Origin: AV40 sp963817335
GTDB taxonomy: Bacteria; Verrucomicrobiota; Verrucomicrobiia; Chthoniobacterales; UBA10450
Direction of reading: 5' to 3'
DNA: 64,000 nucleotides
Assembly: GCA_963817335.1 (NCBI GenBank)
Contig: CAWFNX010000004.1
Span: forward strand, 186,001-250,000
A model generated the notes under the pieces. That model did not search any database and was not told the origin of the DNA. It saw only the letters and a list, made by a program, of their open reading frames with translations. Below, in pieces: positions 53,162 to 62,700 of this stretch; the first letter of the stretch is position 1; each line of letters begins with the position of its first letter. The position numbers and the translations under genes are program-made.

Positions 53162-54225
53162 CCATTCACGACGACATCGACAACTATCTCGCGGCCGATC
53201 TGCACGGCGACCTTTCCGAGGAGGAACGGAACGCGTTTCACACCCACCTCGTCGAATGCGCCGACTGCCGCCAGTTCCATCAGGAAACAAAAGCTATGAA
53301 CAAAGTTCTGGAAGAAAAACTCGAAGCCGAAAAGCCCGACCTTGCGTTCGAGAATCGAATTCTCGCCGGTTTTCGAGATCGTGTTCCCGCCCGCGCAGGA
53401 AGTCTCGGCAGATTTCCGTTCAACCTCGTGCATTCGCGCGCAACCCAGCTGGCTGGCGTTGCAGCATTGCTCCTAGCGCTCGTTCAGGTCGGCAGAATGA
53501 TTACCGGTGAGCACCTCGTCGCCGGTAGAAGCGAGTCGCAGCCTCTTCCACTTGAACAGTCCGTTGCGTCTACGATCGGACAAAATCGGGAAGCAGATCT
53601 CGCAAAATCGGCTGCTCTTCGCACGAGGAAAAACAGTTATGGCTATGGCCCGTTAAAGACAGCTCAGGATTCAGGTGTTGCCGCACCACCGCCGCCGGCA
53701 ACCGCGACGGGTGGATTAGGACAAGCCGGACTGGTACCGGAATTCCATGAAGAGAAAGCGGCGCCGACGCAGGAAAAAGCAAAGAGGTCTTCTGACGATG
53801 AGAGCGTAGTTCAATCCGCGCCCGCAGGAGCGCCAGAGGCTGAAAATCCAGTTGATACTTATCGCCGCGATGATTCGGAACCGGCAGGCAACGCAAATCC
53901 TGCGTTGGCGAATCGAAAGTTAATCCGGAATGCGACCGTCGATCTCGAGATCGTGAGTTTCGATCAGGCGGTCCAGAAAATTACCGCGTTCGCGAGTGAA
54001 GAAAAAGGTTACGTCGCGACGACGAGCTCGGAGAAACAGCAGAACGGCAAACTGAAGGGCGAGATTGTGGTCAAAGTTCTGCCCGAGAATCTCGATCGGT
54101 TTCTACAGAAGATCCGCGGCCTTGGTGAGTTGAAAAACCAAACGCTTGGCACTGAAGACATCACCAAGAATTATTTCGACACCGAAGCGCGCCTGAAGAA
54201 CGCGCGAGTGATGGAGCAGCGCTGA
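53158..54225 (+). CDS. zf-HC2 anti-sigma-like/DUF4349 protein, N-terminal part (frameshifted)
   Basis: 355 residues in this frame. The zf-HC2 anti-sigma motif is HTHLVECADCRQFHQ (about 28-42), followed by a TM helix (about 100-118). A Ser/Pro/Glu-rich linker reaches about 250, then DUF4349 opens RNATVDLEIVSFDQAVQKIT and stops in NARVMEQR. The next frame continues exactly where the domain breaks (LI-DMMKTKTGKVSDLLQVEK). One missing base near 54224 (GCGCTGATC) therefore splits the protein. This may be a real frameshift mutation or a sequence error. Confidence 0.88.
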   Translation: MTIHDDIDNYLAADLHGDLSEEERNAFHTHLVECADCRQFHQETKAMNKVLEEKLEAEKPDLAFENRILAGFRDRVPARAGSLGRFPFNLVHSRATQLAGVAALLLALVQVGRMITGEHLVAGRSESQPLPLEQSVASTIGQNREADLAKSAALRTRKNSYGYGPLKTAQDSGVAAPPPPATATGGLGQAGLVPEFHEEKAAPTQEKAKRSSDDESVVQSAPAGAPEAENPVDTYRRDDSEPAGNANPALANRKLIRNATVDLEIVSFDQAVQKITAFASEEKGYVATTSSEKQQNGKLKGEIVVKVLPENLDRFLQKIRGLGELKNQTLGTEDITKNYFDTEARLKNARVMEQR

Positions 54226-54230
54226 TCGAC

Positions 54231-55232
54231 ATGATGAAGACCAAGACCGGCAAAGTCTCTGATCTGCTTCAGGTCGAAAAAGAACTCGGTCGAGTGCGGG
54301 AAGAGATCGAGAAGATGCAGGGCGAGCTCAAGTTCTGGGATTCACAGGTTCAGTTCGCCACCGTGACAATTTCACTCGCGGAAAAAGATCTGGAAGAAGC
54401 GGCCAAGTATCTGTTGAAGGAACGCGCGCAACTTGCGCTCTACACGCCGGAAGTCGAAAAAGTTTACGAAGATCTCAAAGCACTGGCGTCGGCAAAAGTT
54501 CAGATTACGAACGCTCAGCTTGATCGCGACAACACCGGTCGGGTTTCCGCGCGGGTGAGCATGCTGATTGCGCCGGAAGAAAGCGATGGCGTGATTGCGA
54601 AAGCCAAAGCGATGGGTCGGGTTGAAAATTTCCAGGTCCAAACCCAACGCGTCGCCCAGGGCGGCGAAGGAATGTCGGAAAACGCGAATACAAAGCGCGA
54701 CAAAGTCGAACTGAATATCAACATTTCGCGAGACGAGCAGGAGCAGGCGCTGCAACAAACGACTTTGCGCATTCGCACGTCGTCGGTGGATGAGAAAACG
54801 AAGGCGCTCCGGGCTTTGGCCGAGAAACAAGGCGGTCGGGTCCGGAACTCGACTTTTAGTCGCGACCCCGACGGCCGTGAATTCGCGAACGTGATGTTGC
54901 GGGTGCCGATAAAGAACTACAGCGCGCTGATGCAATCGCTCGATGCGCTGGGCAAAGTCGAAAATGTCAGCGTGCAACGGCAGGACCGTCCGGATGTCGA
55001 CCTCTCCAATGCGCCGGCGGATTTGTCGATTCAGGTTTACAGCCAGGGCAATATCGTTTCGTCCGACACCGGCTTGATCGCCACTTTGCGGCGCACCATT
55101 GCCCAAAGCGCGGGCGCGATCATGTGGAGCTTGCGAATGATTTGGGTTGCGATTGCGTTCCTCGCTCCATGGATCGTGGCGATTGTGGCACTGGTTTGGA
55201 TCGTGCGACGGGTTCGAAATCGGCGGAGGTAG
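54231..55232 (+). CDS. DUF4349 protein, C-terminal part (frameshifted)
   Basis: 333 residues from ATG 54231. Continuation of the same domain (SDLLQVEKELGRVREEIEKM, helical coiled coil), with a second DUF4349-like region and a final TM helix (SLRMIWVAIAFLAPWIVAIV, near 298-318) and basic tail. The intact protein would be about 690 residues: anti-sigma domain, TM, linker, DUF4349, TM. Stop TAG joins a REP pair. Confidence 0.88.
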   Translation: MMKTKTGKVSDLLQVEKELGRVREEIEKMQGELKFWDSQVQFATVTISLAEKDLEEAAKYLLKERAQLALYTPEVEKVYEDLKALASAKVQITNAQLDRDNTGRVSARVSMLIAPEESDGVIAKAKAMGRVENFQVQTQRVAQGGEGMSENANTKRDKVELNINISRDEQEQALQQTTLRIRTSSVDEKTKALRALAEKQGGRVRNSTFSRDPDGREFANVMLRVPIKNYSALMQSLDALGKVENVSVQRQDRPDVDLSNAPADLSIQVYSQGNIVSSDTGLIATLRRTIAQSAGAIMWSLRMIWVAIAFLAPWIVAIVALVWIVRRVRNRRR

Positions 55233-55286
55233 GTAGGGGCGATTGCCCTCAATCGCCCGCGGGCCGTTGGGGGCAACGGCCCCTAC
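55233..55286. repeat. REP pair (BIME-like)
   Basis: GTAG + GGGCGATTG/CAATCGCCC (loop CCCT), then GGGCCGTTG/CAACGGCCC and CTAC. Confidence 0.85.
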
Positions 55287-55351
55287 CTTGTGGATCGCTG
55301 CGGTCGTTGGAATAATCTGGATCGTGCGGTGTGTTCGTCGGGGGACGCTAG

Positions 55352-55402
55352 GTAGCGGCGGTTCACCGAACCGCCATGGCGATTGAGGTCAATCGCCGCT
55401 AC
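55352..55402. repeat. REP pair (BIME-like), reverse of 52508
   Basis: GTAG + CGGCGGTTC/GAACCGCC, AT, GGCGATTG/CAATCGCC, GCTAC. Near-perfect reverse complement of the pair at 52508-52558. Confidence 0.9.
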
Positions 55403-55460
55403 CTAATCCCTCTTGCCCGCTTCTAAAACGAATCGTATTTTAATGATCAGGAGGATGTCG

Positions 55461-56471
55461 ATGAAGTCCGAGAGCGGGATTAGTTACAGCAACCCTGCGG
55501 TCGCCAGTTGTCCGAAGCATTTGCTCCAATTCGCGGTCGATCAGCGTTACGACGATTACACGCCGGTCGATCACGCCGTCTGGCGGTTCATCATGCGGCA
55601 GAACATTTTTTTCCTCCGCGAGTACGCCCACAAAGTTTATTTCCAAGGTCTGCTCGATACCGGAATTTCGTTCGAACGGATTCCGCGGATTGAAGAGATG
55701 AACGAGATCCTGGGCAAGATCGGCTGGGGCGCGGTGGCGGTGGACGGATTCATTCCCCCGGCCGCGTTCATGGAATTTCAGGCCTACAAGGTGTTGGTGA
55801 TCGCGTGCGACATGCGCCAGATCCATCACATCGAATACACCCCGGCGCCGGACATCGTGCACGAAGCCGCCGGTCACGCGCCGATCATCGTCGATCGCGA
55901 ATACTCAAATTACCTGCAGCGCTTCGGCGAAGTCGGCGCGAGAGCGATGTCGTCGAAAAAAGACTTTGAGCTTTATCAAGCGATCCGGCATCTATCGATT
56001 TTGAAGGAGCAACCGAACAGCAACGCAAATGAAGTCGCCGAGGCGACGCGCGAAGTGGAACGCCGCTTCGCCAATCTTGGCGACCCTTCAGAGATGGCCC
56101 TCTTGTCGCGTTTGCATTGGTGGACGGTCGAATACGGCCTGATCGGTTCGCTGGGAAATCCGAAGATTTACGGGGCCGGCCTGCTCTCATCGATCGGCGA
56201 ATCGGTTTCCTGTCTCGAACCGGACGTGAAGAAGATCCCCTACTCCATCGACGCGATGAATCAGCCGTTCGATATCACGACCAAACAACCGCAGCTGTTC
56301 GTCTGCCGCGATTTCGAACATTTGAAAGACGTGCTCGAAGAATTCGCGAGCAAGATGGCCTATTCGGTCGGTGGCCTCGAAGGAATCAACAAAGCGATCG
56401 AATGCGCCAACGTCGCCACCTGTCAGTATTCGTCAGGGCTGCAAGTCACCGGCGTACTTTCGACGAAGTAA
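55461..56471 (+). CDS. Aromatic amino acid hydroxylase, catalytic part (frameshifted)
   Basis: 336 residues in this frame. Catalytic iron motif HEAAGH (His134, His139) and Glu224 in WWTVEYGLI. The family lines YTPAPDIVHEAAGHAPIIVD and GDPSEMALLSRLHWWTVEYG are seen, with the approximately 45-residue insertion between the His pair and Glu found in the long (about 580 aa) bacterial class. It hydroxylates Phe, Tyr or Trp with pterin and iron. AGGAGG at 55449 sits 6 bases before ATG 55461, which fixes the start. The frame ends in TAA 56469, where homology continues in the next frame. Confidence 0.85.
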   Translation: MKSESGISYSNPAVASCPKHLLQFAVDQRYDDYTPVDHAVWRFIMRQNIFFLREYAHKVYFQGLLDTGISFERIPRIEEMNEILGKIGWGAVAVDGFIPPAAFMEFQAYKVLVIACDMRQIHHIEYTPAPDIVHEAAGHAPIIVDREYSNYLQRFGEVGARAMSSKKDFELYQAIRHLSILKEQPNSNANEVAEATREVERRFANLGDPSEMALLSRLHWWTVEYGLIGSLGNPKIYGAGLLSSIGESVSCLEPDVKKIPYSIDAMNQPFDITTKQPQLFVCRDFEHLKDVLEEFASKMAYSVGGLEGINKAIECANVATCQYSSGLQVTGVLSTK

Positions 56472-57254
56472 TTGTCGATCAGAAACGGACCCCGATTTAT
56501 CTGCACGCCAAAGGTCCGTGCGCCCTTGCTTATAAAGACAAAGAGCTGCCGGGCCACGGCCGCGATTATCACAAGGAGGGATTTCGGTTCGCCGATCGGA
56601 AATTGGAAACCGACGGAAGTTAAGCAAGGCAAGAAAGCGAAACTGGAATTCGAGAGCGGCATCACCGTTGAAGGCAAGATCGACAAATTGCTCGAACGCG
56701 ACGGCAGACTGGTGTTGATCACATTCTCGAATTGCACTGCCAAATACGGCGATCGCGTTCTGTTCGATCCGAGTTGGGGAAATTACGACATGGCGGTGGG
56801 CGACCGGATCAGCTCGGTGTTCAACGGCGCGGCGGACAAGGATGCTTACAACCAGGTCGCGCTCGTTCCGAAAGAGCGCACAATCAAGGTCCCATCGGAC
56901 GCGAAACGAAAGAAGCTGGAGAATCTATACGCTCAGGTCCGAAAGATTCGCGAAACCAGGAAAGGTTACGAGCGTTTGGGCGAAATCTGGGAAACACAAC
57001 AGGCGGAACATCCGGAAGATTGGCTGTTGTCGATGGAGATCTTCGAAATTCTCGACACTATGCCTGTAGGGGAAGCTGCTAGCTTCCCGAATGGTTCCGA
57101 GCAAATGTCGTTAAAGATGCGGATCGAGAAATTTCTCAACGACAAAAAATCGAAGACCAAGGATCTGTTGACCCTGATCAGCTGGGGATTCCGGTTAGTT
57201 GAGTATCATAAGAAGCCGGAATACCAGGCCGCCCTGGCAGCGTCGCGGAAGTAG
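56472..57254 (+). pseudogene. Aromatic amino acid hydroxylase, C-terminal part, out of frame by two indels
   Basis: After TAA 56469 homology continues in another frame (EVIVDQKRTPIYLHAKG, DKELPGHGRDYHKEGF) for about 115 bp and then returns to the original frame at about 56580 (GSPIGNWKPTEVKQGKK). The C-terminal domain follows, with GRLVLITFSNCTAKYGDRVL and a helical tail. A missing base near 56465 and an extra base near 56585 would explain this. The 783 bp frame shown is the in-frame ORF; its first 36 or so residues are frame-shifted noise. A GTAG REP (57066) lies within the coding frame. Confidence 0.75.
57066..57088 (+). repeat. REP hairpin inside a coding sequence
   Basis: GTAG + GGGAAGCT/AGCTTCCC with loop GCT. 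It encodes PVGEAASFPNG in frame within the hydroxylase C-terminal domain. Confidence 0.8.
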
Positions 57255-57375
57255 CATTGCCATAACTCGCTGCCTGCCGGTTGTACCTGGCAATTTGCTT
57301 CCGAGTTTTCCGTCGGATTAAGTTTGATGTGTGAGTGCCAGGGTCCTAGAATCGCGCTGATTACCGCCGTTTTTG

Positions 57376-58827
57376 ATGCACAATCGCGCGATAACCGTAA
57401 TCGCTGCTGTATTGGTTGCCGGCTGCATCCAGCAGGTGGCGGCAGCGCCACAAGAAACCGAGATTCCGGGTGTTACCGCGGAGCTTACTGAAGCGCGGCA
57501 ATACGATGGAGCGCTTCACATCGGCATTACGCTGCACAACAGCACTAACAAAAGCGTTTCGGTTCCGGACGGTTTGAGATACGCCGATGTCGTGCTGATC
57601 GATAAAGCCGCGAATCTGAAACATTATCCAATAAAGGATGCCGCTGGGCACGTTCTTGCCGGTCCGATCGCAGACTGGAACGAAGGGGGTCGTTGGTTTA
57701 TGCAGCTGGAGCCCGGGTCCCAGACTGTCATGTGGATCCTGTTTGAGCCGGTCGCTCCTGGTTCCAAGCTCGCTGTGCAATGTCCGCATCTTCAGCCATT
57801 GGAGAATGTCGCCGTCACTGAAGGGCCGCCGGCCGGGGATGCCCAAGTCGGGAGCGACGCGTCTGGCGTTCATGGCTCGGTGATGGAAGCAACCCGAAGC
57901 GAAGGTCAATTGAAGCTGAAGCTGAAGATAGTGAATCAAGGTAATTCAAGGGCGAAAGGAGCAGGCATTCGTTACAGCGATGTTTACGCACTGGATGCTC
58001 AGGGCAAGCGCGCCTATCCGTTGCTCAAAGGATCGGATGGTCTGTTCATCGCAGAACCGCGTTCGGACAAAAACGAAGGCGGCCGCTGGTTTCTCTCTGG
58101 AGTCAATCCAGAACAGCAAGTTTTTATGAGCCTCACCTTTCAGGCGCCCCCCGATAACGTAAAGAACGTCGACGTAATCGTTCCCCGATTCGCACCGTTC
58201 GAGAATGTTGCGATCAGCGGGGAAGGCGGCGCACAAGCATCTGGAATCGCCGTTGCCGGTAAATCGGTCGAGCTGGAGCGCGTTCTTAAAGATCTGAATG
58301 CCGATGTCACACAACAGGAGATCAAAGTAAATCTCGCCGCCGATCTGTTATTTGATTTCGACAAAGCAGACATCAAACCGGCCGCAGAACCGCAACTCGA
58401 CAAAGTAGTGACGATTTTGAAAGCATATCCTGATGCCCATGTCACTATTGACGGACACACCGACGGTAAAGGCTCGGACGCCTATAACCAAAGTCTTTCG
58501 GAGCGTCGCGCCCAAACCGTGGCGCAGTGGCTGAGCGGGCGTTCGGGAAGTGGCGCGGCAAACTTCGAAACCCATGGCTTTGGAAAATCCAAGCCGATCG
58601 CACCGAACACCAAACCCGATGGCAACGACGATCCAGAAGGCCGAGCAAAAAATCGTCGGGTAGAGATTGTCGTGAAACGAGCGCAGTCCGCTTCCGCTGC
58701 GACAACACCAGAAAGAAACTCGGCTGCACCGCCGGCAAGCGCGACAGTTGCGCAAAGTCCGAGTCCGAGCCCAACGAAAGCGCCAACCGATCCATTCACC
58801 GGCGCCGAGAGCACGCCGGGCCCATAG
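57376..58827 (+). CDS. Secreted OmpA-family protein with two tandem Ig-like domains
   Basis: The protein has 483 residues. Signal peptide (about 1-23; AGCIQQVAAA could also be a lipobox-like region). Two tandem homologous domains at about 30-145 and 160-285 share the patterns NEGGRWFMQL/NEGGRWFLSG and FAPFENVAI/LQPLENVAV. The OmpA C-domain (about 310-435) has LLFDFDKADIKP and VTIDGHTDGKGSDAYNQSLS, with GRAKNRRVEIVV. It should bind peptidoglycan. A Pro/Ser-rich tail follows. Probably co-transcribed with the next two genes. Confidence 0.9.
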   Translation: MHNRAITVIAAVLVAGCIQQVAAAPQETEIPGVTAELTEARQYDGALHIGITLHNSTNKSVSVPDGLRYADVVLIDKAANLKHYPIKDAAGHVLAGPIADWNEGGRWFMQLEPGSQTVMWILFEPVAPGSKLAVQCPHLQPLENVAVTEGPPAGDAQVGSDASGVHGSVMEATRSEGQLKLKLKIVNQGNSRAKGAGIRYSDVYALDAQGKRAYPLLKGSDGLFIAEPRSDKNEGGRWFLSGVNPEQQVFMSLTFQAPPDNVKNVDVIVPRFAPFENVAISGEGGAQASGIAVAGKSVELERVLKDLNADVTQQEIKVNLAADLLFDFDKADIKPAAEPQLDKVVTILKAYPDAHVTIDGHTDGKGSDAYNQSLSERRAQTVAQWLSGRSGSGAANFETHGFGKSKPIAPNTKPDGNDDPEGRAKNRRVEIVVKRAQSASAATTPERNSAAPPASATVAQSPSPSPTKAPTDPFTGAESTPGP

Positions 58828-58833
58828 TCTCCG

Positions 58834-59775
58834 ATGAAAATTTTCGCGCTGGCGCTGCTTTGGCCAGCGATGATTCTGAGCGCGGCGGAATCATCAGGGT
58901 GGAAGATCGATCCCGAACCAGCGCTAACGCCGGGGGTCCTCGGTGAGTGGGACGATTGGGCGATTGTGAATCCGACAATCGTGAAAGTTGCTGATAACTG
59001 GTGGATGTTCTTCGAAGGCAGCCAGTTTGATAACGAAGGTGTGCACTCCGCCTTTGGAATCGCACAAAGCGATGATGGCCATGTCTGGCGTAAGCACTCA
59101 CAAAATCCGCTCTTCAGGCCCGAGGTGAACAAGACACAATCCTGCTCGGCCCCATCGATCACACGATGGCGCGATGCGTTTTGGATGGTCTACGTCGTCA
59201 GCGAAGATCCGTTCCATCCGTCCGACGCGCCAGTTACCACCCGACTTGCGCGATCCGACGATGGCTTGACTTGGGACGACGTAGCCGGAGCGCGGCTTCC
59301 AATTTCCTCCACAATATCTTATCCGCTTCGGCCCTGCCTCTATTCTCAAGATAACGAGTTACATCTGTGGTGGATCGGTCCGACAAGTCCTGGTAGTGAT
59401 GCGTTATTTCATTCCGTTTCCCAAGACGCGCAAACATGGTCGATGCCGGACCAGCAAGCCACCAATGAGATCGACTCTCGCCGAATCTGCTGCGCCCGCG
59501 TTTACCCATCGGGCAATTCCTGCATCCTTAGCTACGTTGCTTACGACGAGTCGAAACGGAGCTGTTTTCTGGTGACGAAAACTTCCGCTGACGCGCGCAA
59601 TTGGATTTCCAAGGGACCACCGGAGTTTTGGTTGCCATCGCACTTCGAGCATCCGGCGCCGTGGATTGTATTCGAGAGCGCTGGAGCTCACGTGTTTTAC
59701 TCGGTGCAAGACAACGAAAACGGCCAGCAACTACGCAGCGCATATTGTGAAAAGCAGGCCTATGCATCGCCTTAA
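58834..59775 (+). CDS. Secreted beta-propeller protein (GH43/GH32-like)
   Basis: The protein has 313 residues. Signal peptide about 1-17. Repeated blades carry Asp-boxes of glycosidase-like propellers (FGIAQSDDGHVWRKHSQNPL, TRLARSDDGLTWDD, VTKTSADARNWISKGP) and PTIVKVADNWWMFFEG. It resembles five-bladed GH43/62/32-type folds, but catalytic residues cannot be confirmed. It is 6 bp after the OmpA-like gene, and its stop overlaps the start of the metzincin gene. Confidence 0.8.
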   Translation: MKIFALALLWPAMILSAAESSGWKIDPEPALTPGVLGEWDDWAIVNPTIVKVADNWWMFFEGSQFDNEGVHSAFGIAQSDDGHVWRKHSQNPLFRPEVNKTQSCSAPSITRWRDAFWMVYVVSEDPFHPSDAPVTTRLARSDDGLTWDDVAGARLPISSTISYPLRPCLYSQDNELHLWWIGPTSPGSDALFHSVSQDAQTWSMPDQQATNEIDSRRICCARVYPSGNSCILSYVAYDESKRSCFLVTKTSADARNWISKGPPEFWLPSHFEHPAPWIVFESAGAHVFYSVQDNENGQQLRSAYCEKQAYASP

Positions 59776-62700
59776 GATTGAACTCACGGCAGTGCTCGGC
59801 TGCGTATCCTTTGCCGGAAATGGTATCTTTGCTCAAGGGAATGCGGGAGTGCCGGAACCGGGTTCCACGACCAGCGATGGATTTACCGTGTCGGCTCTCT
59901 GGCAGGTTGAATACACCCACGAGTATCATCACCGCGAGTGGGTCGGTATTCGCGCTCAGCAGTTTGGACCGTGTCATACCGGCGACTTTGAGCATTCCTC
60001 GGAGACATTGAGAGAGACGGTCGATGTCACGGAAGAAGTGAACAAAACAACGAAGCAACAACGAGCCGTAGTTAAGGACGGCAAGTGGCATTGGGAAGCT
60101 CATCAAGAATCATGCGATCCCGCCCACAAATACGACGATTCATTGGACGGAAGATTTGATGATGCCTCGATCCACCACGACACCGACCAAGATGGCAGAC
60201 CAATGGTTTCGTTCCAAGTGCACGCGGTATCCCCCAAGAACTACGTGGCGAAATTCGGTCATCCGCAGCCAACCGTCCCATCGCCCTCTTGTCACGTTGC
60301 CTACCAAGCCGACAATCTTACCTACAGGCACAAGGACGGAGCGACAATAGGCCCAACGAAACAGGGCTCGGGCGGCAAATGGACGAGTCATCTCATTATC
60401 ACCCGCACGGCACAGAAAATTGAGGCTGAAATCAAGCCCGGCCCCGGATTCAAGGAGTGGGTGCCAACTCTCGACAGCAAAATTCCTTTCGAAGCACGGG
60501 TCGTTAGTCCGCCTGACTTACCGGTGCAGTGGAAAATATCACTTTTCAAAACATCAAATCTTCCCGGGGTTTGTAATGATGCGAACATGCCGCCAAATGT
60601 TGCCTCACGCTGGCAGAATCGAATCAAACGAGGCAGCTATGATCTGGTTTTTGATTTTCGTAACTACGGTAAAACCAATCCGCTATTCAAACCCGTGGAC
60701 GAACCCTGGCAAGTACTGGAACCCGTTCGGCAATCCAACAGCGTTGCATTCGACGTGAATTGTCTAGACTACGGCGCTTCCGGCCGCGTGATGGCAGTAG
60801 CTCACGCGGCAGGCGCGTACGCTAGTGCAATTTATAAAGAAACAGGTGAGCCCTTCGTGCGCATTCCGTGGGCGCCCAACGCGCAGCTGGATAATCACAT
60901 GGCGATGCACGCCAAAACCTATACGGGCGAAGAAAAATACTACGCGCGCGATCCAAAGGACGACATCGACGACTCTCCGGCAGGTACGTCATCGTGCAGT
61001 GGTGATGGCCTGAGCACTTTTGAGGAGTATCGCGGATTCTACGTGCGCGATGACGGAGATTTTGCCGTGAACGCTAGGCCAGTTTTCAAACGTCTCGACC
61101 CCGACAAGAAAGATGTATTTATTGTGATGGATGACCACAGCGCGGTTCTTCTCGGCCGATATCTCGCGGATTTTCAAAATGCGAGCGGCCTTGTTGTCCA
61201 TCGCATTGGGTCACGCGAAAGCTGGTTGCACGTCGATCCATTCTTCTATCCCGTCGCGAACTTTAATCGCGCGACGGAAGACAAAGCGCAGCGTGCTATT
61301 CGATTGAGCGAGCTACCCATCGAAGACGATGGAGTTCTTGGAGACACCTCCCCGCATATCGGACCGCCACGTCGCGTGAAGCTGGTGCGGGTGGACTTTC
61401 AAAAATGCGTCGAGGTTTGGAAAAACCTCGGAAACTGGGTGCAATACACTGTCGTGCACGAGCTGGGCCACGCAGTGGGCATCGCGCATCACGGCGATAA
61501 CCCCGACGACGACGCTTCCGTGGCTCTCGAGGGAGCAGAACATAGCGGAAACTCCGATTGTCCAATTCGTTATCACACCGCCGGATTTTATCTCCACAAA
61601 GCATCAACGGTCGAACCGTCACCAAAGCCGCAAGTTTACGACAATAGTCATGATCAATTAAGGGTTGGGGTTTTTTGTAATTCCGCGTTTGGTACAGGCC
61701 GCAATACGAAACGGACAGACGGCCGTTATTACTGCGGCGACGCAGATCGCGGCAACTGCGCCGGGCAAATCGTGGTCAACGACAATTGCCAGAATCCAAA
61801 TTATCCCGGGGAAGATAAAGGCCCGCCGGCCACCACCCGCATTTCAACTCATGCCGATCCGGTCGAAAATCGCGAGAACTCAGAGCTGGCCGACGCCAGC
61901 GTCACAGCCGAATTGAGTGCCAACGAAGGAGATGTCGTCGCTGGCGAGCCGGTCATCTTCCAGTTGCATATCGTTCCGTCCAGCACCGACCGACACGAGC
62001 AGCAGAAAACAGTCGGCACAGCCGGACAAAATTGGACCGACAAGGTATCATTCAAAATAACCGACCCGACAGGTAAGGAGATGCCGGTCAATCTTCGACA
62101 TCTTGGCGCGGTCCAGAAAATATCGTCGGATCGAAATGTTCCGACAAGCGTCACGTCGCCTGGGCAATTGAAAATGGAACCCGGCGCTATGTATTTGAGT
62201 CAGTTCGCCCTCGACGCTGCCGAGACGGCGAAACTTTCTGGAAAATTTCACGTCGTTGCGGTCGTGCCATTCAACGACGGTTCGGTATCGTCTGGCGAAG
62301 CAGAAATCGAAATTAAATTGCCCCGCGATTTTTCGTCGAACGAACGAGCTGGACTGGAGCTACGACGGATTCTGGCCAACGCCCGCGTCGCATTTGTCGA
62401 CGAGAAATTTGGCGAAGCCGAGAAACTTTGCCGGGATGCGGTCGCAAGAGATCCTAGCTCATTCCAAGCACACTTGTTGCTCGCCCGTAGCTTGGCAAAA
62501 CAGAACAAAGACCGCGAAGCGTACGACGAGTTCGGCAAGTCCCTCCAGTTACGCGGCAAGCCACCCAATCGGGTGAATGAACCGCCATACGAAATCACGT
62601 TTGAAAGACACCGGCTCGCCGACAAGCTCGGAATCAAACCCGAACCACCGCAGGCCGCGAGCCGACCGTTTTCGACGCATTCCCTTACCGCCGAAAGCGG

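Noticed and set aside
54372..55106. Antisense 244-codon frame under the DUF4349 C-terminal part
   Set aside because: The plus-strand frame carries a recognisable family; the antisense has no motif.
58482..59162. Antisense 226-codon frame under the OmpA-like and propeller genes
   Set aside because: It crosses the boundary of two clear plus-strand genes and has no domain pattern.
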